Source: Verrucomicrobia bacterium UBA2970
GTDB taxonomy: Bacteria > Verrucomicrobiota > Verrucomicrobiia > Limisphaerales > AAA164-E04
DNA length: 20,752 nt
NCBI GenBank assembly: GCA_002348345.1
Contig: DEAY01000074.1
Location: 500-21,251, forward strand
Direction: 5' to 3'
This document shows positions 15,519-20,752 of the stretch, piece after piece. Below the pieces are notes generated by a model that saw only the letters and a program-made list of their open reading frames with translations, searched no databases and was not told the origin of the DNA. Positions within the stretch are counted from its first letter, which is position 1; every line of letters begins with the position of its first letter. The translations under genes and the position numbers were made by a program.

Positions 15519-16823
15519 CTAGGGAGCGAACTCTTCTGCCACGTCAAGGAGCTGTTGCCCGCTGGTGAACGCGAGAGGGGCGGGGTCGCTCTCGGGCGTG
15601 AGTTCGGGCCGTTCCATCGCCTCCTCATGGTAGGCTTCCGAGGCGACCATCTGTTCGAGGTTCAAGGTGTCCTGAATTCGGAGGATCTTCGCTTGATTCA
15701 GGCGGGGCAGCGCCAAGGTGTCGAGTACCCGGAGGATCGCTTCACGGTCGGTATCGAAGTAGATGGGGGTTTTGGCACCGTTTGTCGAAAGAGCGGTGAG
15801 GGCGTTGACGAAGGTCACTTCGTGATTCATGGACTCGACCAGTCGCTGGGTGGTGACGTCGGCCAGGCCGATGCCGATGGCGTTGCCATGAGTCTCGGGT
15901 GTCAAGTCGCGGACAAAGATCCGGCGAATCGTGAGCGGTTCCTGCTCCCGCGGTGGCGAGGTCAGGTAGCCATGAACGCTGCGGGCGATCACGTTGGGGT
16001 CCATGCCCGCCCCGCTGATGTTTTTGCCAATCCGGTCGATGATCAGGAGATCGACGGAGTCGAAGGGAATCTGGGGCATGAGCGATCGTGACGTCTGGAA
16101 GAGCGATTCCTCTCGTGCGACCAATCCGTCGGTGGGAATCCATTCGACGTGAGCGGTCTGATGGCGTTGGTCCTCAATGAGTCCAAGGCCTCCGAGCAAG
16201 GGGGTGTTTTGAGCAATGGCTTGGAATCGCTCCCGGAGGGCGGCTTCGTAGCCGAGGTGACAGGCGGATCGGTGGAAGTGGGATGCTCCGGTTCGTTTTC
16301 CCAACCCGACCACAGCCATTTTGACCAGACCGCTTCCCAGGTTGCCGGCGAAGTCGGTGTGGGGCTTGATCCGGTTGATGACGAGGACGCCGTCGGCGGC
16401 GAGGGCCGGTCTCGCCCAGACGACCTCGTTGCCATGGCAATCGGATGCGACCGGGTCGACCTCCATCGTGGCATGAAAGGGGACCTTGAGGGTGTTTTCC
16501 GAGAGGCCATACTCGCCCAAGAGCTCGGTTTGGGCCTCCGGGGTGGCTCCGCCGTGACTCCCCATTGCCGGAATGATGAAGGGCTTTGCCCCTGCCGCTT
16601 GCAAGGTGGTGAGGGTGGTCTCAACGACGGCCCTCAAGTTGGTGATGCCGCGACTCCCGACTCCGACCCCGATGTTCATGCCCGGTTTGATTTGCTTGGC
16701 GAGGATGCCGATTTCCTCTCTGACTGTTGCGGAGACATCGAGGGTGGGCGAGTCCGGAAAGGCTTGGGAAACGCGAAACGTCCTGGGGAGACCGTCGACC
16801 GATGCGGCTGTGGATGTGCTCAT
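15519..16823 (-). CDS. LarA-like protein (lactate racemase / DUF2088 family)
   Basis: A 434-residue cytoplasmic protein related to the nickel-pincer lactate racemase LarA. Residues that fit the cofactor and catalytic positions of the family are H90 in the IIPAMGSHGG loop (83-92), H155 in INRIKPHTDFAGN (149-161), and K168 in GSGLVKMAVVG (163-173). The N-terminal part (GVGVGSRGI, 52-60) matches the LarA_N fold. The MGSHGGAT form of the loop and the long C-terminus place it with LarA-like homologues acting on other 2-hydroxy acids, not with L-lactate racemase itself. No larB, larC or larE cofactor genes are in the window. It converges with leuD (29 bases between stops) and is divergent from the reductase-gcvT operon. 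Family is secure; substrate unknown. Confidence 0.85.
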   Translation of the reverse strand: MSTSTAASVDGLPRTFRVSQAFPDSPTLDVSATVREEIGILAKQIKPGMNIGVGVGSRGITNLRAVVETTLTTLQAAGAKPFIIPAMGSHGGATPEAQTELLGEYGLSENTLKVPFHATMEVDPVASDCHGNEVVWARPALAADGVLVINRIKPHTDFAGNLGSGLVKMAVVGLGKRTGASHFHRSACHLGYEAALRERFQAIAQNTPLLGGLGLIEDQRHQTAHVEWIPTDGLVAREESLFQTSRSLMPQIPFDSVDLLIIDRIGKNISGAGMDPNVIARSVHGYLTSPPREQEPLTIRRIFVRDLTPETHGNAIGIGLADVTTQRLVESMNHEVTFVNALTALSTNGAKTPIYFDTDREAILRVLDTLALPRLNQAKILRIQDTLNLEQMVASEAYHEEAMERPELTPESDPAPLAFTSGQQLLDVAEEFAP

Positions 16824-16923
16824 GGGCTGGTTGGATTCATTAGCATCTCGCTGAAGAAATGGCGATGAAAAGGTGGCGGCGGCGGGTTCGCGAATGTCTC
16901 GACTTGAGGCGATTGCCGGATGG

Positions 16924-16990
16924 GTAAAGCCCTGCGGGTGAAGGCTTCGAAAGCGAGCTTTACACCCGAAGAGGTTCCTTCATAAGCTCG
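16924..16990 (+). promoter_or_regulatory. Structured 5' leader of the reductase-gcvT-gcvH operon, candidate RNA switch
   Basis: Several perfect complementary pairs lie in the 217 bases between the divergent starts. GTAAAGC (16924-16930) pairs with GCTTTAC (16957-16963). CGGGTG (16935-16940) pairs with CACCCG (16963-16968). CGAGCTT (16954-16960) pairs with AAGCTCG (16984-16990). A small GCTT-CGA-AAGC hairpin lies at 16944-16954. The first two pairings interleave (pseudoknot order) and the first and third compete for the same bases, as in a switch. The context CACCCGAAGAGG is reminiscent of, but does not match, the glycine-aptamer core CGCCGAAGGGG. Promoter and transcript are not proven. Confidence 0.35.
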
Positions 16991-17040
16991 TCAGTCCGGG
17001 GACCGGGAGACCGTCCATGACCGGGGAGCGATAGACAACG

Positions 17041-17760
17041 ATGGCTAAGAAAAAGATCGTGGAAATGTTGATCGAATCGGCGACGATGGAACTCGCTGAT
17101 ACGAAGACCATTCGTTTGAAATGGCCCGAGGACTACGACGTTTCCTTCAAAACGGGCCAGTTCATCACGCTCTACTGGCCGGATTCCCCCAAGTACAAGC
17201 GGGCCTACTCTCTCTCGTCGTGTGCCCTTGACCAAGGCTATTTTGAGGTGACAGTGAAACGGGACGGGAAGATGGGGACTCGAATCGTCGATTGGGCCAA
17301 GGAAGGGGATTCTCTTTATGTCATTCCGCCGACCGGACGATTCCTGCCGGTCTACGAACCGGAGAAACATTTGATCTGTATCGCCGGGGGGTCGGGGGTC
17401 ACTCCCTTTCGTGGGTTTGCGCGTGAAGCGACGCGGAGGGGCTTGCCAACGCGACTCACCGTCCTCTACAGCGTTCGAACCACCCGGGATATCATCTTTG
17501 ATACGGAGTTTCGTGAACTCGAGTCCCAGAACCCACATTTTAAGTTTCGGGTGACCTGCACCCGCCTTTCTGAGGAGGATCCCTGGAGCGGACGTCGGGG
17601 GCGGATCGACACCCCCTGGATCCGGGAGCAGGTGACCGATCTCCCCAATGCGGTTTTCTACGCATGCGGTCCAACCGCATTGGTGGAGGGCACGGAGCGG
17701 TTGGTGATTGACGAGATGGGCTTGTCTAGGGATCAGATCCGGCTCGAGAAGTGGGGGTGA
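17041..17760 (+). CDS. FAD-dependent ferredoxin-NADP-reductase-like oxidoreductase
   Basis: A 239-residue flavoprotein reductase. The FAD-binding domain shows GQFITLYWP (39-47) and RAYSLSS (54-60). The NAD(P)H domain shows CIAGGSGVTPFRGF (113-126), TVLYSVRTTRDIIF (140-153), and YACGP (207-211). It ends as LEKWG with no 2Fe-2S ferredoxin domain, so it is the two-domain type that passes electrons between NAD(P)H and a separate ferredoxin or flavodoxin. The ATG at 17041 has GGGGAG about 12 bases upstream. It is first in a likely operon, 35 bases ahead of gcvT, behind a structured leader. Its partner is unknown; a role with glycine cleavage or folate metabolism is suggested only by position. Family is secure. 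Confidence 0.88.
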   Translation: MAKKKIVEMLIESATMELADTKTIRLKWPEDYDVSFKTGQFITLYWPDSPKYKRAYSLSSCALDQGYFEVTVKRDGKMGTRIVDWAKEGDSLYVIPPTGRFLPVYEPEKHLICIAGGSGVTPFRGFAREATRRGLPTRLTVLYSVRTTRDIIFDTEFRELESQNPHFKFRVTCTRLSEEDPWSGRRGRIDTPWIREQVTDLPNAVFYACGPTALVEGTERLVIDEMGLSRDQIRLEKWG

Positions 17761-17795
17761 GCTCGTTTTCCCCGGGGTTGAAGTTTTCACAAGGC

Positions 17796-18929
17796 ATGCT
17801 TTCAAGAACCATTCTCTATGAGGGGCATCAATCGCTGAATGCGCGGATGATGGCGTTCGGTGGGTGGGAGATGCCCGTTCAGTATTCTGGGATCATCGAT
17901 GAGCACCTTGCCGTGCGGAAGGCCTGTGGCCTTTTCGACATATCGCATATGGGCGAGTTTGAAATATCGGGGGAGGATGCTGGGGGCTTCGTGAATCGGG
18001 TGTTGACCAACGATGCGAGCCGTTTATCAGTGGGGGAGGGGCAATACTCGATTCTCTGCAATGATGAGGGAGGGACAATCGACGATCTCTATGTGTTTCG
18101 GTTAGCTACCACCCGGTATCTGTGGGTGGTGAACGCGACCCGGATCGCGTCGGTGGGCTCATGGGTCGACCGGCTGCGGGCCGGATCGGATCTGATGGAG
18201 GTCGAAGTGCTTGACCGATCCGCTCACTGGAGCGCCTTGGCGCTGCAGGGGCCTCGGGTGATTGAGTTTGTCAACGCCGTCGTCGCGGGGCCGAGCGAGG
18301 GGGGATCGGCCGTGGCGGCGGTGACGGATCTCGCCAAGAATCAGATTGGTCTATTCCGATTTGGTGACGAGCCAATTTGGGTGTCCCGGACCGGCTACAC
18401 GGGTGAAGATGGATTTGAACTCCTGATTGACGGGGGACACGTGGAGGCGCTGTGGGGCCAACTGCAATCCCAAGGACACGTGGCCTGTTTGCAGCCAGTT
18501 GGGTTGGGCGCCCGGGACACGCTGAGGACGGAGATGGGATATCCCCTTTACGGGCACGAATTGAGTGAATCGATTTCGCCACTGGAAGCGGGGCTCGGTT
18601 GCTTCGTGAAGCTTGAGAAGGGCGAGTTTGTGGGGCGGGACGCGTTGTTGCGTCAACAGTCGGCAGGCCTTCAACGCCATTCAATTGCCTTCAGGATGAC
18701 CGGCAAGTCGCCGCCGCCGCGACCGGATTACAAAGTCTGGTTGGGAGATCAAGCCCTCGGAGTGACGACCAGCGGATCGGTGAGCCCCTCCCTGAAAACG
18801 GGGATTGGGATGGCGCTGGTTTCGGTGAATTTCCCCAAGTCAGGCGGGGCCTTTGAAATCGAGATTCGAGGGCGCCGCTATGGTGCTATTTCCGTAAGAA
18901 AACCCCTTTACAAGGACGCTGCCTCGTGA
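17796..18929 (+). CDS. gcvT: Aminomethyltransferase, glycine cleavage T protein
   Basis: A 377-residue tetrahydrofolate-dependent T protein. It takes the aminomethyl group from lipoyl-GcvH, releasing ammonia and forming methylene-tetrahydrofolate in the cytoplasm. LSRTILYEGHQSL at the N-terminus and FGGWEMPVQYSGI (21-33) are diagnostic. LFDISHMGEF (46-55) and GGTIDDL (92-98) include the conserved aspartate near the folate site. SRTGYTGEDGFEL and GLGARDTLRTEMGYPLYGHE follow, the latter typical of the third domain. ATG 17796 is chosen because it matches the family start; a GTG at 17751 overlapping the reductase stop would add 15 unconserved residues. It overlaps gcvH by four bases (GTGA). The length is usual. 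The P protein (gcvP) is not in the window. Identification is secure. Confidence 0.96.
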   Translation: MLSRTILYEGHQSLNARMMAFGGWEMPVQYSGIIDEHLAVRKACGLFDISHMGEFEISGEDAGGFVNRVLTNDASRLSVGEGQYSILCNDEGGTIDDLYVFRLATTRYLWVVNATRIASVGSWVDRLRAGSDLMEVEVLDRSAHWSALALQGPRVIEFVNAVVAGPSEGGSAVAAVTDLAKNQIGLFRFGDEPIWVSRTGYTGEDGFELLIDGGHVEALWGQLQSQGHVACLQPVGLGARDTLRTEMGYPLYGHELSESISPLEAGLGCFVKLEKGEFVGRDALLRQQSAGLQRHSIAFRMTGKSPPPRPDYKVWLGDQALGVTTSGSVSPSLKTGIGMALVSVNFPKSGGAFEIEIRGRRYGAISVRKPLYKDAAS

Positions 18930-19312
18930 GTGCCAATATCCCCAATGAGCTACGCTACGCAAAATCGCATGAATGGATTCGAATCGACGAGTCGGTGGCG
19001 ACCGTCGGCATTTCGGACCACGCCCAAGCCGAACTGACCGAGTTGGTCTTTGTGGAACTTCCGGAAGTGGGCCGCGAAGTGGAACAAGAGGAAGCCTGCG
19101 CCGTGGTGGAGTCGGTGAAAACCGCAAGCGATATCTACGCGCCGCTGAGCGGGACCATTGTCGCGGTCAATGAGCCGGTCGCCGAGAACGCGGGGTTGGT
19201 GAATGACGAACCCTATAAAGGGGGGTGGTTATTCGAGATCAAGATCAGTGATCCCGACGAGTTGAGCGGTCTGCTGACTGCTGAGCAATATTTGGAATCG
19301 ATTAGCGGATAG
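18926..19312 (+). CDS. gcvH: Glycine cleavage system H protein (lipoyl carrier)
   Basis: A 128-residue H protein that carries the aminomethyl group on a lipoyl arm between the P, T and L proteins. The lipoylation site is K65 in VESVKTASDIYAP (61-73). SHEWIRID near the N-terminus and VGISDHAQAELTELVFVELP are standard. GTG 18926 overlaps the gcvT stop by four bases, which argues for translational coupling and decides the start. No gcvP follows: after a stretch with two hairpins a dehydrogenase gene begins, so the P protein must be elsewhere. Full length for the family. Identification is secure. Confidence 0.97.
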   Translation: MSANIPNELRYAKSHEWIRIDESVATVGISDHAQAELTELVFVELPEVGREVEQEEACAVVESVKTASDIYAPLSGTIVAVNEPVAENAGLVNDEPYKGGWLFEIKISDPDELSGLLTAEQYLESISG

Positions 19313-19317
19313 CTGAG

Positions 19318-19366
19318 CTGGGGCGGAGCGCATCCTGGCCCCAGGGCATTGGGAGGGGAATCCCAA
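19318..19366 (+). terminator. Two successive hairpins after gcvH
   Basis: CTGGGGC (19318-19324) pairs with GCCCCAG (19338-19344). Four bases later TTGGGA (19349-19354) pairs with TCCCAA (19361-19366) around a GGGGAA loop. Both stems are perfect. They begin 6 bases after the gcvH stop and end 43 bases before the next start. No T-run follows, so Rho-independent termination is uncertain; they could instead protect transcript ends or be a leader for the next gene. Confidence 0.4.
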
Positions 19367-19409
19367 ACGGGCCTTGCAGGAACTTGTGACGACTCTAAAC
19401 TTCGGTGCC

Positions 19410-20414
19410 ATGTCATGGAAGGTACTCGTCACGGCTCGGGCTTATGATATCGTCGGAGAACCGGCGCGAAACGTCTTTGAGTCCAATGGCTGTCAGGTGG
19501 TGATTCCTGATCGCTTCGGGCCCATGCCGGAGGAGACCTTGAATGGCATGATCGGGGGGATCGACGCGGTGCTCTGCAGTCCCGATCCCTACACTCGGGC
19601 GGTCCTTCATTCCGAGGCGGCGGCCCATCTCAAGATCATTTCCCGGTGGGGGGTTGGTTACGATTCGATTGACGTGCCCGCCGCGACGGAGGCTGGGATC
19701 GTGATTGCCTACACGCCGGGCCTCCTAGATGAAGCCGTGGCGGATTACGCCTTTGCATTGCTCCTGACCCTGGCGCGGCAGACGGCGCGCGTTCACGCGG
19801 ACATGATGCAAGGGCAATGGTCAGTGGCTTGGGGCTTTGATCTCGCTGAGAAGACGCTGGGGATCATTGGTTGCGGGCGGATCGGTCAGGCTGTTGTGCG
19901 GAGAGCCAAAGGGTTCGGGTTGCGGATCCTCTGCTACGATGTGTATGAGGATCCGGCTGCCAAGGCGTTGGGGGTTGAGTTTGTCTCGTTCGAAACGCTG
20001 CTCCGGGAAAGCCACTTCGTGAGTCTTCACGCTGCCCTCACGCCGGAGAACCACGGAATGATGGACGAGGGGGTGTTCCAACAGATGCGGCCCGATGCCT
20101 TGTTTGTGAATACTGCTCGGGGAGCGCACGTGGACGAACCCGCTCTCGCCAGGGCGTTGAACGAGGGGTGGATTGGCGGGGCCGCCGTGGACGCGTTCGT
20201 GGAAGAACCCCTCGCGACGGAGCATCCCTTTCGAACGGCCAAGAATCTGATTCTGTCGCCTCATCAAGCATCCAGTACTTACGAAACGGGTCGACGAATT
20301 GCCGGGACGGCTGCCCAGGCCATCGTGGATCTCATGCATGGGAAGTCACCCGAACGGGTGGTGAATCGCGAGGTGCTGGACTCTCCCACACTTCGTGCCC
20401 AGCTCAATTCCTGA
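19410..20414 (+). CDS. D-2-hydroxyacid dehydrogenase (phosphoglycerate dehydrogenase-like)
   Basis: A 334-residue NAD-dependent D-isomer 2-hydroxyacid dehydrogenase. The nucleotide fold GIIGCGRIGQ (151-160) contains GxGxxG. The catalytic triad is R237 (NTARGAHV), E266 (VEEP) and H285 (SPHQAS). SRWGVGYDSID (78-88) is the substrate-side loop typical of phosphoglycerate dehydrogenase relatives. There is no ACT or regulatory C-terminal domain, so it is the short form and need not make serine. ATG 19410 is preferred to upstream starts because it begins the conserved KVLVTARAYD strand. It precedes the HpcH/HpaI aldolase gene by 7 bases, so a role in sugar-acid or 2-keto-acid metabolism is as likely as serine synthesis. 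Confidence 0.9.
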   Translation: MSWKVLVTARAYDIVGEPARNVFESNGCQVVIPDRFGPMPEETLNGMIGGIDAVLCSPDPYTRAVLHSEAAAHLKIISRWGVGYDSIDVPAATEAGIVIAYTPGLLDEAVADYAFALLLTLARQTARVHADMMQGQWSVAWGFDLAEKTLGIIGCGRIGQAVVRRAKGFGLRILCYDVYEDPAAKALGVEFVSFETLLRESHFVSLHAALTPENHGMMDEGVFQQMRPDALFVNTARGAHVDEPALARALNEGWIGGAAVDAFVEEPLATEHPFRTAKNLILSPHQASSTYETGRRIAGTAAQAIVDLMHGKSPERVVNREVLDSPTLRAQLNS

Positions 20415-20421
20415 ATGGCTT

Positions 20422-20752
20422 ATGCGAAACAATGAAGTGAAGGCGAAATTGAAGCGGGGCGAGCCGAGCATTGGCACGTGGTTGTCTCTCCCCGATCCCA
20501 CCGCCGCCCAGTTGATGGCCCATGTGGGATTCGATTGGTTAACCCTCAATCTGGAGCATATGCCCATCGGCGTTGAAACTTCGGCCTTGAGTTACGCCGC
20601 CATTGCCGGGGCCGGCACGGTGCCCCTGGCTCGAATTGCTTGGAACACGGGAGAGAATATCAAGCGTGTTCTGGACAACGGCGGGGGGGGGGGCGTTGTT
20701 CCTATGGTCTGCAGTCGCGCCGAGGCCGAGTCGGGGGTTGAAAACACCTTTT
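20422..20752 (+). CDS. HpcH/HpaI aldolase family protein (N-terminal part, runs off right edge)
   Basis: The first 110 residues of a class II, metal-dependent aldolase that cleaves 2-keto-3-deoxy sugar acids to pyruvate and an aldehyde, or related substrates. GTWLSLPDPTAAQLMAHVGF (18-37) and FDWLTLNLEHMP (37-48) match the family start and first metal-site region. NIKRVLDNG...VVPMVCSRAEAE (79-103) matches the next strand. The codons for residues 88-91 lie in a run of 11 G, giving GGGGG where relatives usually have a GAxGVVVPM-like pattern; the frame is kept through the run. ATG 20422 starts the frame, since the ATG at 20415 closes after six codons. It is 7 bases after the dehydrogenase, so probably in its operon. 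The 3' half is outside the window. Confidence 0.85.
   Translation, partial: MRNNEVKAKLKRGEPSIGTWLSLPDPTAAQLMAHVGFDWLTLNLEHMPIGVETSALSYAAIAGAGTVPLARIAWNTGENIKRVLDNGGGGGVVPMVCSRAEAESGVENTF

Noticed and set aside
16924..16990. Calling the gcv leader a standard glycine riboswitch
   Set aside because: The aptamer core is not matched (an extra C in CACCCGAAG, and no GGAGAG-type P1/P2 segment found), so only a generic structured leader is proposed.
16960..17805. Minus-strand open frame of 281 codons opposite the flavin reductase
   Set aside because: The opposite strand encodes a clear FAD/NAD(P)H reductase; this frame has no motifs.

Overview
The window looks like a chromosomal segment from a GC-rich, polysaccharide-degrading bacterium, most likely Verrucomicrobiota or a relative in the PVC superphylum. 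That is inferred from the gene mix: tandem DUF1080 (3-keto-disaccharide hydrolase) domains, an exported sulfatase, an exported BNR/sialidase-type protein, a very large lamin-tail/CotH surface protein, a PPi-type phosphofructokinase and a MoxR/DUF58 pair. No rRNA, tRNA, CRISPR array, phage module or intact insertion sequence was found.

Layout. 1-4116 (minus strand): the N-terminal third of a PPi-type phosphofructokinase running off the left edge, a fumarylacetoacetate-hydrolase-family enzyme, then DUF58 and zinc-ribbon MoxR genes as a tight pair. 4235-5602 (plus): exported tandem DUF1080 protein. 5603-6668: about 1.07 kb with no intact gene but with protein-like fragments in changing frames, probably decayed coding sequence. 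6669-7694 (minus): zinc-free MDR oxidoreductase, divergent from 7786-9192 (plus) sulfatase. 9497-11318 (plus): sialidase-like exported protein followed closely by a YdcF/DUF218 protein. 11326-14809 (minus): LTD/CotH protein broken by a one-base frameshift in a run of six G. 14941-15489 (plus): LeuD-type small subunit with no LeuC beside it. 15519-16823 (minus): LarA-like protein. 17041-19312 (plus): flavin reductase, gcvT and gcvH as a likely operon behind a structured leader. 19410-20752 (plus): D-2-hydroxyacid dehydrogenase and an HpcH/HpaI aldolase cut by the right edge.

How the parts fit. The exported proteins (DUF1080, sulfatase, sialidase-like, LTD/CotH) suggest cell-envelope handling of complex sulfated or modified glycans. 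The cytoplasmic enzymes (FAH family, hydroxyacid dehydrogenase, HpcH/HpaI aldolase, LarA-like) suggest breakdown of sugar acids and hydroxy acids into central metabolism. The glycine-cleavage genes supply one-carbon units. These links rest on family membership and gene order.

I see no clear undescribed multi-gene system. The best leads are the mutually exclusive helices in the leader of the reductase-gcvT-gcvH operon, the decayed stretch at 5603-6668, the zinc-ribbon MoxR, and the homopolymer frameshift in the LTD/CotH gene.
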